A DNA stretch of 22,640 nt from CAIQJJ01 sp964606085 (GCA_964606085.1 CAZSFD010000083.1:1-22640); one strand, 5' to 3'. Positions 8,477 to 16,726 are shown, counted from the first letter of the stretch. Program-made: numbers and translations. The notes: generated by a model not told the origin, from the sequence alone.

Positions 8477-9736
8477 TGTTGATTTTAGCATCCACAAAAA
8501 GATTGCTTGTATCACCGTCGCAACCCCCATATAGCCAACCACAACATCTCTGGCATATTTCCAGATGGGGTTTTCGATTCGCATCGAAAAAGGTGGTAGC
8601 CTGGGGTGAAATTGTGGTTTAAGAGATGAGTCGTATTGGGGGATCAGGTCTATTTTCTCTGGGGATACAATCGTATTTTGTGGGGGTAAGACAAACCATA
8701 CGAAACGCCCTTGCTGCCCGGCAGAAATTTTAACTGTAGGAGATGCTGTTGTTGCCAATGCACAGGCTGCGTCGTTAAAAGCAGCGCTATCGGGCGATTG
8801 CTCAAAAGTGATGTCGAAGGGAAAGGGGGTATTGCCATGCGTGGTAAGGATGATTTTCTGGCAGGTGTTATCGTTCTGCTCGCTGCCTTCGATCAACCAT
8901 CGAGGATATTCAACTTTCAGATCGTAATCAGGGCCTGTGATGTGGCGAATTTCCATCCCGCCATGCATCACGTGAGAATATAGGGCCATGTAAGTAATGA
9001 CGATGCCTAACCCAACCACGAAGCCGCGCGCCAGCCTGATTTTCCATGCTCCAGCCAAAACAAGCATCAACGAAATCGCAACACCCAACCACAAAACAGA
9101 AAAGACCACGACCAGCACTCCGATGGGGATTAAATCTAAAAGCTGTGTAAATGCCAAGAATGCCCCCACCACAATGGCCGTGAACCAAATAGAAATCGCT
9201 TGCACCCAGCACTTTATCTGATGCTCTCGCTCTCGAGCCAAATTCGCCACTTTGTGCGTACCATTCCCGTTTAGAGGCTTTGAAACAGGCTCTTCGCCTT
9301 GAAGTTTCTGCAAAACATCATGCAGATATCCGGCAATTTTGGCCTGTAATTTGTAACGGCGTTGGCTCGATGGAGATTTTGCAGCAGGCAAAGCTCGAAT
9401 TAACAGTTCGACCAGGCGCTTACTGGGTGGAAGTTGTGCATGGATCACATAGTCAATGCTGAGCATTTGCTGTTGATAGGTCGTAGCAGGCAGGGCAAAA
9501 ATCTCCAGTTTGGTATAGGCTAATTCGCGCAAGGCTTTCTGCACTTCTTCGCGGTTTTCGGTCTGATAGGCCGCGTCGACCGATTGATCCGCAGAGCGTT
9601 GCAATTGATCGAAAAGCTGGTTGACATACTGCGCCAGGTAACCCTTCGCAAGAAAACGTAACAACTTCACGGCCACAGAATAAACCGCGAGGAGAATCGC
9701 CAAGATTAAGAAAAGATAGACCCAGGCATTACTCAT
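8465..9736 (-). CDS. Multi-pass membrane protein of unknown function in a signalling operon
   Basis: The 423-residue protein is not recognised as a named family. Predicted membrane segments: 5-27 (WVYLFLILAILLAVYS core), about 180-200 (ISIWFTAIVVGAFLAF), 204-229 (PIGVLVVVFSVLWLG), 238-257 (GFVVGLGIVITYMALYS) and 397-417 (DVVVGYMGVATVIQAIFLWML). Residues 30-175 form a charged, helical, probably cytoplasmic region. Residues 260-395 form one large loop, probably outside the membrane, with two cysteines (292 and 326) that could pair. The start codon overlaps the response-regulator stop by 8 nt (ATGAGTAA), which ties it to the kinase-regulator pair. It could be the sensor or the target of that pathway; this is inference from position only. 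Base composition is AT-richer than the neighbouring left-hand genes. Confidence 0.75.
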   Translation of the reverse strand: MSNAWVYLFLILAILLAVYSVAVKLLRFLAKGYLAQYVNQLFDQLQRSADQSVDAAYQTENREEVQKALRELAYTKLEIFALPATTYQQQMLSIDYVIHAQLPPSKRLVELLIRALPAAKSPSSQRRYKLQAKIAGYLHDVLQKLQGEEPVSKPLNGNGTHKVANLAREREHQIKCWVQAISIWFTAIVVGAFLAFTQLLDLIPIGVLVVVFSVLWLGVAISLMLVLAGAWKIRLARGFVVGLGIVITYMALYSHVMHGGMEIRHITGPDYDLKVEYPRWLIEGSEQNDNTCQKIILTTHGNTPFPFDITFEQSPDSAAFNDAACALATTASPTVKISAGQQGRFVWFVLPPQNTIVSPEKIDLIPQYDSSLKPQFHPRLPPFSMRIENPIWKYARDVVVGYMGVATVIQAIFLWMLKSTSTS

Positions 9737-10166
9737 CTTCTACTCCCCAGATGCTAAAAATCTCGTTCTTTACAACCGAGGGCAATAGGCCACTCTTGCA
9801 CAAACTATATTTCAGATTACACGAATCCAGGTGATAGGTGGTCAGCGGGTCTTGCACTACGGACAAGATCAAAATCGGACAGTCTACATTGGCTTTCGTA
9901 GCAAGCCATCGGGCAAGGCCCAAACCCAAGTATTCTTCCTCTTCCCAGGCCTTGACCATATCTGGGATGCTGCGATCATCATTGGCCAATGGCAAAATCA
10001 CATCCACGACAATCAAGTCATAGGTTTTTCCTCGGGCAAGGGTGGCCTCATACGCATCTACTGCCGATGTTGTTACTTCCACCCGCACACCAGACTGCTC
10101 CAGCGGTCGGAATAATCCTTTGATGGCATGATAATCGTCTTCAATCCATAGTATTCTTTTATCCAT
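9729..10166 (-). CDS. Receiver-only response regulator
   Basis: The 145-residue protein is a CheY-like receiver domain with no output domain. The start is ATG 10166, chosen over an upstream GTG because AGGAGA precedes it and MDKRILWIEDD is a typical first strand. Visible key residues are the acidic pair at 10-11 (IEDD), the phospho-acceptor Asp55 (DLIVVDVILP), Ser102 at the switch position (ILILS), and Lys124 (SLCKSG) near the conserved lysine position. A slightly long acidic insert lies at 62-78 (ANDDRSIPD...EEEE). The start overlaps the kinase stop by 8 nt (ATGGATAA) and its own stop overlaps the next start by 8 nt. I infer phosphotransfer from the adjacent GAF kinase and signalling by protein-protein contact, possibly with the membrane protein encoded next. 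Confidence 0.85.
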   Translation of the reverse strand: MDKRILWIEDDYHAIKGLFRPLEQSGVRVEVTTSAVDAYEATLARGKTYDLIVVDVILPLANDDRSIPDMVKAWEEEEYLGLGLARWLATKANVDCPILILSVVQDPLTTYHLDSCNLKYSLCKSGLLPSVVKNEIFSIWGVEDE

Positions 10167-12840
10167 CTGTGTTCTCCTGGCTGGGTAATGACGTGTTGGG
10201 TTGCCGTATGGGGATAGCAACGGTAAAAGTGGTTAAGTAGGCATCACCGCCTTGGGGAATGCTGGTGACGTGAATGAAGCCATGGTGCATATCTTCGATA
10301 ACCTGACGGGCATGCGCCAGACCAAACCCTGACCCGGTTCGATGGCGGTCGCCAGCTTTTTCGCCGCGATAGAAAGGTTCAAAGATCAAACGTTTTTCAA
10401 TTTCATCTTTGGTAATGCCCACGCCATAGTTCTGCACGTTGATACAGTAGAGATTGGGGGTCTTCTTGTCCCAATGACCCCAAATTTTGATATAGCGGTG
10501 CTTTTCCAAATTTTGGGGTGGGCGAAACGAGTATTTGACGGCATTGTGAACGATGTTTTTGAAAGCAATCGTCAAATCAAATACCGACATCTCAATCGTT
10601 GGAAATCCCGTATCCAACGCACGCGGGCCAACAATATCGCAACCCTTATGCGCTGCTTCACTAGAGAAGAGTTCACAGGCCTCTTTCACAGGGCGGAAAA
10701 TACTATGTGCGCTGAATTTTCGGGATGGTAATCGTTCAGATAAAACCGTCATCGTGGTTGCCGTCAGCAAGTGCAGGCGTAAGACCTGTTCTAAATTATG
10801 ACGGCTGATTTTCTGTAATTCGGGGGCATTCTTCAACTCGACGCACAGGTTTTCAGTATCGGCCAGAACTCCCGTCAAGGGCGTGTTGATTTCATGGGCC
10901 AAACTGATCAGCAAATTCTGACGCTGTTCTTGCAGTTGAATGTTGCCCATGACGGCGGCCAAACGCCCGGCAATGGACTCCACCAGCGAAATCTGATCTG
11001 CGGTAAATGGCATTTGGGGGATTGGTCGAGCCAGGGTGATGACACCGAGTAAGCGATCTTCGTGGCAAATGGGAACTGCTAAAAAGGACCAGGTTGGGTC
11101 AATTTTTCCAGGTGCATATTGCTTCAAAGTATGTGTTGGCAAGCCATCTGCCTGAAAAACCAAAGTATCTAATAATTCGCGGAAACGCAATCTCACCGGC
11201 CAGGTCATCGGTGGTACCCGGCGGACTTGAATCAGGCCAATGGGCTGCTTATTTTCATCCTTGATTTCCTGAACAAAATCATACGCAAAGTGCGATTTGA
11301 TGCGCGTCAACTCGGCACTCATTTTCTTCGCTGAAACATCACCCTGCCCATAATGATTGACAACCAATGTGGCTTGTGTCCAGGCACAAAAGCCAGTTTT
11401 TCCTTGACCCAAACCATAGACAACGGGCAAGCACTCTCCTAACTCATTAACCAATCCCTTGCGGCTGCTATTAACGAGAACGAGTTGTTTACTGCCCTGC
11501 GCCCGTGTCATCTGGAAAATCGAACATCCAGAAGATGTGACCAGCCGAGGGATGGTTTCTGTGACAGCATCGAAAAGCTGTTGTGGCTCGGTCAAAAAGC
11601 CCAGTTTGACCATCAAATCCCCTAAAATGCGGCGGCGATCATTTTCAAGAGCCAGGGCAATTGTGCTGGCAAACGATTCAGCCAATTTAAGTTGCGAACG
11701 ATCTAACAAAGGTTTGACTCGTTCAGGATTATGCCAATACCCTAAAAGCACACCCTGTATTTCACCATCGTTTGTTTTCACTGGAACAGCCACCGTAGCG
11801 ACCGGGTTGCGTAAACGATTGGTATACCGACGAGCCGGATCGTCTATCCGCAAGTAACGATCATCTTCGTTCACATCCTCACCATCCGAGATGCGGTTAA
11901 GGATACCCGTGTCCAGCTTTACCCCGCGAGCATAATCACGCACATCCCTCAAAATCAACGGGCGACCCGTTTTGAACACCCAGCCAACCAGGCTATCACC
12001 GGATTTATAGGCAATCGGTTTTTCCTCAGCCGGGATCAGACGATTATTTTGCACCAACAATTGGGCTTTGTAACCCATTTGGTCACGGCAAAAATACTCT
12101 GAACGAGCACAGGTGAGTACATCTCGCATGCTCTGGGTGACTTCCAAAATCACACTTTTAGGGTCCTGGGTATTGCTCACTTGAATAAACCGAGATATCG
12201 TCTCGCCACGTTTGTTGGCCAACCAAATTTGGCGAATCACCCCCGAAATAATCTGCGCCACAATCTGAGCGATTTCTTCTGAAAATTCGCTAAACGGTTT
12301 GCGATTAATTGTGGCATGAAATTTCATAACCCCAATTGGTAAATCATTCAACACCAAAGGAACAACCAGGAGAGGGCGTTTTTCATCCCCGCTATAAAAC
12401 TCATCACCATCATTATAAAAATCCGCCCAATGTAATTCTGACGAAATCGCTTGTAATTCGGTTGGGTCTTTTACATTCACTATCCTCAATGGCCGACAGT
12501 TGTGAAATGCCCAACCAACAATCCCTTCTCCAAGCGAATAATAGGCTTTTCCGATCAAGTCCTTCTTTTTTTCTTGGTTTGTTGCCGCCAACACAATCAT
12601 TTCAGAGGTATCGGTAGTTAGATCATCCTCGTGGATTTCTATTTGACCTCGTACAACAACTTGTTGATAACTGGAAACATAGTCGGGGTTGAGATATATC
12701 CAACACCCCCTCGCCTTAACAACCAATGGCAACTCTTCAACGACAACGTTCAAGAGATCATCCAGGTTAGAAATATAGGTTATTTTGGCTAATAAATCTA
12801 AAACCAACCGTTCCTGCTCATGGTTTAAATCCCCAGGCAT
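10159..12840 (-). CDS. Soluble sensor histidine kinase with three GAF domains
   Basis: The 893-residue protein has no membrane segment or signal peptide, so it should be cytoplasmic. Domains in order: GAF about 15-205 (GEGIVGWAF, PLLVVPLVLNDLPIGVMKF), GAF about 215-400 (GDSLVGWVFKTGRPLIL, VATVAVPVKTNDGEIQGVLLG), GAF about 405-635 (GQGKTGFCAW, SFLAVPICHEDRLLGVITLA), a dimerisation/phospho-acceptor segment with His649 in AHEINTPLTG, and an ATPase domain with N766 (IVHNAVKY) and GSGFGLAHA (836-844). The G1 box reads NYGVG (804-808), with Asn where DxG is usual; this change is known in other kinases. ATG 12840 follows AAGGAG. GAF domains often bind small ligands or chromophores; no chromophore cysteine is assigned. 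It heads a coupled three-gene operon. Confidence 0.9.
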   Translation of the reverse strand: MPGDLNHEQERLVLDLLAKITYISNLDDLLNVVVEELPLVVKARGCWIYLNPDYVSSYQQVVVRGQIEIHEDDLTTDTSEMIVLAATNQEKKKDLIGKAYYSLGEGIVGWAFHNCRPLRIVNVKDPTELQAISSELHWADFYNDGDEFYSGDEKRPLLVVPLVLNDLPIGVMKFHATINRKPFSEFSEEIAQIVAQIISGVIRQIWLANKRGETISRFIQVSNTQDPKSVILEVTQSMRDVLTCARSEYFCRDQMGYKAQLLVQNNRLIPAEEKPIAYKSGDSLVGWVFKTGRPLILRDVRDYARGVKLDTGILNRISDGEDVNEDDRYLRIDDPARRYTNRLRNPVATVAVPVKTNDGEIQGVLLGYWHNPERVKPLLDRSQLKLAESFASTIALALENDRRRILGDLMVKLGFLTEPQQLFDAVTETIPRLVTSSGCSIFQMTRAQGSKQLVLVNSSRKGLVNELGECLPVVYGLGQGKTGFCAWTQATLVVNHYGQGDVSAKKMSAELTRIKSHFAYDFVQEIKDENKQPIGLIQVRRVPPMTWPVRLRFRELLDTLVFQADGLPTHTLKQYAPGKIDPTWSFLAVPICHEDRLLGVITLARPIPQMPFTADQISLVESIAGRLAAVMGNIQLQEQRQNLLISLAHEINTPLTGVLADTENLCVELKNAPELQKISRHNLEQVLRLHLLTATTMTVLSERLPSRKFSAHSIFRPVKEACELFSSEAAHKGCDIVGPRALDTGFPTIEMSVFDLTIAFKNIVHNAVKYSFRPPQNLEKHRYIKIWGHWDKKTPNLYCINVQNYGVGITKDEIEKRLIFEPFYRGEKAGDRHRTGSGFGLAHARQVIEDMHHGFIHVTSIPQGGDAYLTTFTVAIPIRQPNTSLPSQENTDG

Positions 12841-12885
12841 GATGCGCTCTCCTTGACGAATGACAACAGTACCAATGTCCTACTC

Positions 12886-12913
12886 ATTATACTTGAATCG
12901 CCGTCACCGGCAA
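12886..12913 (-). promoter_or_regulatory. Sigma70-like promoter of the GAF-kinase operon
   Basis: On the minus strand, TTGCCG (12913-12908) is followed by a 16-nt spacer and a perfect TATAAT (12891-12886). This lies about 45 nt upstream of the kinase start, which has its own AAGGAG ribosome binding site. Motif matching by eye only. Confidence 0.5.
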
Positions 12914-13032
12914 TCATAACCATTCATAATTCATCTCTCCTTTTTCAAATCGAAGAGGTACAAACAGCCATTGCATCATCCAGGCAAACGGCGCATTGAA
13001 GTTGGCGGCTTTCAGAAGAGCTGGCAAGGTGA

Positions 13033-13593
13033 TTTCCCTGCTATTTCATAGATACCGGCCACGGCCTGCTGGCTTTTGATGCCGGTTGGCCCAACACGTA
13101 TCGAGAGTACAAGGTTTGTCTAAAAGAGCAGGGCTACACCACCAAGGACATCCAATGGCTTATCGTCAGCCACTTTCACATTGACCACGCCGGGCTTGCG
13201 GGCGTTCTGGTCGATCACGGGGTGACATTTGTTGTTTTCCCGAACCAGATCGGGGCCATTGCGGAGATGGAGGCGCTGATAGCACGAAAGAATATGCCTT
13301 ATCATCCGATAGATGTAGCGAAACTGCACAGCATCAACATCAGTGAGTCGCGCGGCTGGCTAGAAAAAATTGACCTCCAGGGAGAAGTTTTACACACCAA
13401 CGGGCATGGCGAACAAAGCCTATCGCTGTTGTTGGATAGTGGCGATGCGTTCATCGGCGACCTGGCCCCGGAGAACATGATCGCTGAGGACGATTGGAAG
13501 AGCAAGGACAGTTGGGCGCTGCTGAGAAGGAAAGGGGCCAGGTTCATTTGGCCGGCCCATGCAGAAGCGTATTTTCTGAGCAATTTCGGGTAA
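13033..13593 (+). pseudogene. Broken metallo-beta-lactamase-fold hydrolase
   Basis: Translation from 13033 reads CYFIDTGHGLLAFDAGW, then SHFHIDHAG (the HxHxDH metal motif, about 13171-13197), then HTNGHGEQSLSLL and GDLAPENM, and ends IWPAHAEAYFL. That is most of an MBL-fold hydrolase. An in-frame TGA lies at 13030-13032, and no ATG, GTG or TTG occurs between it and the metal motif; the first usable start is GTG 13222, after the motif. Just upstream another frame reads IEVGGFQKSWQGDF, which would fit an MBL N-terminus, so a frameshift near 13040 plus loss of the start is possible. About 20-30 N-terminal residues are lost or out of frame. The substrate is unknown. A sequencing error is the main alternative. 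Confidence 0.7.
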
Positions 13594-13615
13594 ACTTGGT
13601 GACAGGAGGTTGCCC

Positions 13616-13972
13616 ATGTACATGCTCATGCTCGTTCTCGACGACCCCAACCAATTGGACGAAGTGCTGGATGCCTGGGATGGCGTTGGCGTCAGCGGCG
13701 TCACCATCATCGAAAGCAGCGGTATCAACCGGCGGCGCATGGCGCGCCAGGTGGGAATGCTGTTCATGGAAGGCATCAACCGGCTGATCGGCAGCGAGGA
13801 AGAAAGCCATTACACGCTGCTGGTGATCGTGCCTGACGATGCCACCGTGCAGGCCTGCCTGAAGGCCGTCGAAACCATTACCGGCGATCTAGATGGCCCC
13901 AACACGGGTGTGCTGGCGGCCTGGCCGCTTTCGTTCGTCAAGGGTGTGCCGCTCAAGGCGCGGGGATATTAA
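13616..13972 (+). CDS. Small PII-like (GlnB-superfamily-like) protein
   Basis: The 118-residue protein starts at ATG 13616, chosen because CAGGAGGT ends 5 nt upstream. The first strand (MYMLMLVLDD), the short helix (DEVLDAWDGVGVSGVTIIES) and the later YTLLVIVPDD and VETITGDLDGPNTGVLAAWP segments suggest the ferredoxin-like fold of PII-like signalling proteins. The classical T-loop with its uridylylated tyrosine is not evident. The central stretch (GINRRRMARQVGMLFMEGIN) may be the ligand- or partner-binding loop. The gene ends 5 nt before the antiporter start, a pairing that fits a regulator bound to a transporter, as known for other PII-like proteins. Fold assignment is from pattern and context; ligand unknown. 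Confidence 0.65.
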   Translation: MYMLMLVLDDPNQLDEVLDAWDGVGVSGVTIIESSGINRRRMARQVGMLFMEGINRLIGSEEESHYTLLVIVPDDATVQACLKAVETITGDLDGPNTGVLAAWPLSFVKGVPLKARGY

Positions 13973-13977
13973 CGCCT

Positions 13978-14967
13978 ATGGCATACTTCCAATTCCTTCT
14001 CACTGCGGTGGTGGTCGTCATTGCCGCCATGAAACTGGCCGAATACGGCGATACGATTGCCGTACGCGCCCGGCTGGGCAAGCTCTTCATCGGGTCACTG
14101 CTGCTCGCCGGGGCGACATCGCTGCCAGAACTGCTCTCTGCGATCAACGCAATTCAACTGGATGTGCCCAATATGGCCGCTGGCAGTTTCTTTGGCAGCG
14201 GCATGTTCAACATTTTCATGCTGGGCCTGCTCGATCTCTTCTTCAACCGGGTGCGCCTGCTGCGCCGCGTGGCCGCCACGCACGCCCTCACCGCCAGCCT
14301 CGGCTCGCTGTTGACGGCCATGGCCGCGCTGTTCATTCTGAGTGAGATCAACATCCCCGAAGTGGCCTGGATCGGGCTGGACAGCCTGTTGATCATGGTC
14401 TTTTACATCGGCGGCATTCGCCTGCTGCAAGGGCGCGGCGAAAGCACGGCCCAGCCCGAAACGGTGGAAATCCCCGCCAGCGTGCCGAGCCTGCGCAAAG
14501 CCCTGATTGGGTTCGGGGCGGCCTGCCTGGTGCTGGTGATCATCACCCCCTTCATGGTGAGCAGCGCCAACGAGATCGCCCAAAGCACCGGGCTGAGCGT
14601 GGGCTTCGTGGGGGCGACGCTGATCGCCATCACTACCTCACTGCCCGAAATGGTAGCCACGCTTGCCGCCGCCCGCATCGGCGCGTATGACCTGGCCGTG
14701 GGCAACCTGTTTGGCAGCAACATCTTCAATATGTTCGCCCTCGGCCTGACCGATTTGTTCTACACGCAAGGCCGTTTCCTGGGAGCGATTGACAATTCGT
14801 TTGCCGTGGTCGGGTTGTTGGTGGTGATCCTCACCAGCCTGGGGCTGATCGGCAACCTGGCACGCATCGAACGGCGCATCTGGTTTGTCGAAATTGACGC
14901 CTTTTTGATCATCGTCGGCTATCTGTTGGGCATGTATCTTCTCTATATGCAAGGAATCCAGTTCTGA
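13978..14967 (+). CDS. Na+/Ca2+-exchanger-family (CaCA) cation antiporter
   Basis: The 329-residue, very hydrophobic protein has about ten membrane segments and the two inverted alpha repeats of the CaCA family. The first repeat is ATSLPELLSA (46-55, Glu51) with GSFFGSGMFN (69-78). The second is TTSLPEMVAT (219-228, Glu224) with GNLFGSNIFN (242-251). Family members exchange Na+ or H+ for Ca2+ across the membrane, and the two glutamates bind the ions. Repeat 1 has Ser70 and Gly75 where the family usually has Asn (GN..GSN), while repeat 2 is canonical. This asymmetry may change ion choice. The long loop at about 150-172 (GRGESTAQPETVEIPAS) separates the halves. It follows the PII-like gene by 5 nt, so they are probably one operon. 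Confidence 0.88.
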   Translation: MAYFQFLLTAVVVVIAAMKLAEYGDTIAVRARLGKLFIGSLLLAGATSLPELLSAINAIQLDVPNMAAGSFFGSGMFNIFMLGLLDLFFNRVRLLRRVAATHALTASLGSLLTAMAALFILSEINIPEVAWIGLDSLLIMVFYIGGIRLLQGRGESTAQPETVEIPASVPSLRKALIGFGAACLVLVIITPFMVSSANEIAQSTGLSVGFVGATLIAITTSLPEMVATLAAARIGAYDLAVGNLFGSNIFNMFALGLTDLFYTQGRFLGAIDNSFAVVGLLVVILTSLGLIGNLARIERRIWFVEIDAFLIIVGYLLGMYLLYMQGIQF

Positions 14968-14991
14968 AACTGGGGTGAACGCCCGGTAGGC

Positions 14992-15036
14992 TTCAGCGGA
15001 CGTCGGAAGTTTTGGAAACTTCCGAAGTCTGCTGAA
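14992..15036 (+). promoter_or_regulatory. Long leader hairpin abutting the ribosome binding site of the B12-protein gene
   Basis: Arms 14992-15012 and 15016-15036 form a 21-bp stem with one mismatch and one G-T pair, around the core GGAAGTTT-TGG-AAACTTCC. The ribosome binding site AAAGGAG (15035-15041) begins inside the 3' arm and the ATG follows at 15048. There is no T-run, so it is not a standard terminator. It might modulate translation or be a small palindromic repeat; both are inference. Confidence 0.6.
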
Positions 15037-15047
15037 AGGAGCAAATT

Positions 15048-16715
15048 ATGAAAACGATTATCGCCGGCGCGCTGGGGGAATGCGTGCATGTGGCCGGCAT
15101 CAGTCACGTATTACGTCTGGCCGAGGCCGCCGGTTGGCGAGCTATCTTCCTCGGCCCGGCGGTTCCCATCGAAACCTTCCTACAAGCCATCCGCCGCGCG
15201 CAGGCCGACCCCGCCAACGAACAGGTGCTGGCGGGCGTGTCGTACCGCCTGACGCCCGAAACCGGCGAGCGCCTGCTGGGCCAGTTTGCCGAGGCCGCCA
15301 GCGATCTGCACGAGGCCGGGGTGCGTTTCGTGTTTGGCGGCACGCCGCCGGTGGCGGCACGCGCCGCGGCCATGGGCTTCTTCGAGCGCACCTTCGATGG
15401 CAGTGAACCCGCCGAAGCGCTGATCGCCTATCTGAAAGGGCAAACCGACGCCCCGCGCAGCGAAGCCGATTTTCCCCAAACCACGGTTGAACGCATCGCC
15501 TGGAAAGCCCCCTACCCGCTGCTGCGCCATCACTTCGGCCTGCCGACGATGGCCGACAGCCTGCGCGACATCGAACAGATCGCCGAAGCGCAAGTGCTGG
15601 ATGTGATCTCCTTGGGGATTGACCAGGATGCCCAGGAGAACTTCTTCCACCCCGAACGGCAGGATGCCCGGCGTACCGGCGCTGGCGGGGTGCCTGTACG
15701 CACTCCCGCCGACTACCGCGCCCTCTATGCCGCCAGCCGCCGCGGCAACTTCCCCCTGCTGCGCACCTACTCCGGCACAGACGATTTCATCCGGCTGGCC
15801 GAAATGTATATCGAGACGATCCACATCGCCTGGTGCGCCATCCCGCTCTATTGGTTCAACCAGATGGATGGCCGCGGCCCATGGGATTTGGCGGGTTCGA
15901 TCCACGAGCATCAAAAGGTGATGGCTTTCTACGGCCAGCGCGGCCTCCCGGTGGAACTGAACGAGCCGCATCACTGGGGCATGAGGGATGCGCCCGATGT
16001 GGTCAGTGTGGTTTCGGCTTACCTGGCAGCCTACAACGCACGGGCCTTTGGCGTGCGCGACTACATCGCCCAACTGATGTTCAACAGCCCGGCGGGCCTT
16101 TCGGACGCCATGGATTTAGCCAAAATGCTGGCCATCCTCGAACTCATCACGCCCCTCACGCAACACGAACCCTTCGACAGCGCCCAGGGCAAGTCACACT
16201 TCACAATCTGGCGGCAAACCCGCACCGGCCTGCTCTCCTACCCGCTCGACCCCGCTGCCGCCCGCGCCCACCTGGCCGCCAGCGTGTACGTGCAGATGGC
16301 GCTCCAGCCACACATCATCCATGTAGTGGGCTACACCGAGGCCGACCATGCCGCCACAGGTGCCGATGTGATCGAATCGTGCAAGCTGGCGCGGCGGGCC
16401 ATCGAAAACGCCCTGCAAGGCCAACCCGATCTCACTGCCGACCCGGCAGTACAGGCCCGCAAGGAGCAGCTCATAGCCGAGGCACAGGTTACGCTGGAGG
16501 TCATCCGCGCCCTGGCCACGCCGGGCGTGGCCGACCCCCTCACCGACCCCGAAACGCTCGCCAAAGCCGTCACCCGCGGCATCCTGGATGCGCCGCAGTT
16601 GGGCAACAACCCCTTCGGGCGCGGGGCTGTGCGCACGCGCATCATCAACGGGGCGTGTGTGGCCGTGGATCACGCAAACCAACCGATCACCGAAACCCAA
16701 CGACTGACGAAATAG
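15048..16715 (+). CDS. Cobalamin-binding, mutase-like protein (B12 domain plus barrel-like domain)
   Basis: The 555-residue protein starts at ATG 15048, 6 nt after AAAGGAG. Residues 1-135 look like a Rossmann-type B12-binding domain. The cobalt-ligand motif DxHxxG appears as CVHVAG (12-17), with His14 kept and Asp changed to Cys; GVSYRLTPETG and FVFGGTPPVA follow where the later strands are expected. Residues about 165-540 (LDVISLGIDQDAQENFF, RTYSGTDDFIRLAEMYIETIH, ELNEPHHWGMRDAPDVVSVV, GVRDYIAQLMFN) resemble, in length and layout, the catalytic barrel of glutamate-mutase-like B12 isomerases. If correct, this is a fusion of the usually separate small and large subunits. Such proteins are often labelled 'methionine synthase', which I do not support. 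A repeat-derived EPFDSAQGK stretch lies at 374-382. The next gene starts 11 nt later. Substrate unknown. Confidence 0.65.
   Translation: MKTIIAGALGECVHVAGISHVLRLAEAAGWRAIFLGPAVPIETFLQAIRRAQADPANEQVLAGVSYRLTPETGERLLGQFAEAASDLHEAGVRFVFGGTPPVAARAAAMGFFERTFDGSEPAEALIAYLKGQTDAPRSEADFPQTTVERIAWKAPYPLLRHHFGLPTMADSLRDIEQIAEAQVLDVISLGIDQDAQENFFHPERQDARRTGAGGVPVRTPADYRALYAASRRGNFPLLRTYSGTDDFIRLAEMYIETIHIAWCAIPLYWFNQMDGRGPWDLAGSIHEHQKVMAFYGQRGLPVELNEPHHWGMRDAPDVVSVVSAYLAAYNARAFGVRDYIAQLMFNSPAGLSDAMDLAKMLAILELITPLTQHEPFDSAQGKSHFTIWRQTRTGLLSYPLDPAAARAHLAASVYVQMALQPHIIHVVGYTEADHAATGADVIESCKLARRAIENALQGQPDLTADPAVQARKEQLIAEAQVTLEVIRALATPGVADPLTDPETLAKAVTRGILDAPQLGNNPFGRGAVRTRIINGACVAVDHANQPITETQRLTK
16167..16193 (+). 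repeat. Short dispersed repeat inserted in frame within the B12-protein gene
   Basis: The DNA (GAACCCTTCGACAG followed by CGCCCAGGGCAAG) translates to EPFDSAQGK. I recognise this as the translated form of a short palindromic repeat of the TTCGACAG-N-C-CAGGG type, common in Chloroflexota and other environmental genomes. A related copy in the other orientation lies at 17912-17930. It probably sits in a surface loop of the protein. Recognition is from memory. Confidence 0.5.
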
Positions 16716-16726
16716 AGGAGACCCAC

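Noticed and set aside
13222..13593. MBL gene starting at GTG 13222
   Set aside because: This start lies after the HxHxDH motif, so the product could not bind metal; the upstream in-frame homology shows that the gene is broken.
14968..15047. Possible cobalamin riboswitch before the B12-protein gene
   Set aside because: Only 80 nt are available, taken up mostly by one simple hairpin; the conserved B12-box and multi-branched layout are not seen.
15180..16073. 297-codon minus-strand frame
   Set aside because: It is the antisense shadow of the B12-protein gene with no recognisable motif or ribosome binding site.
15833..16726. Upstream extension of the opine dehydrogenase frame
   Set aside because: It overlaps the B12 gene in another frame, is rich in Arg/Pro/His, and a good ribosome binding site precedes ATG 16727.
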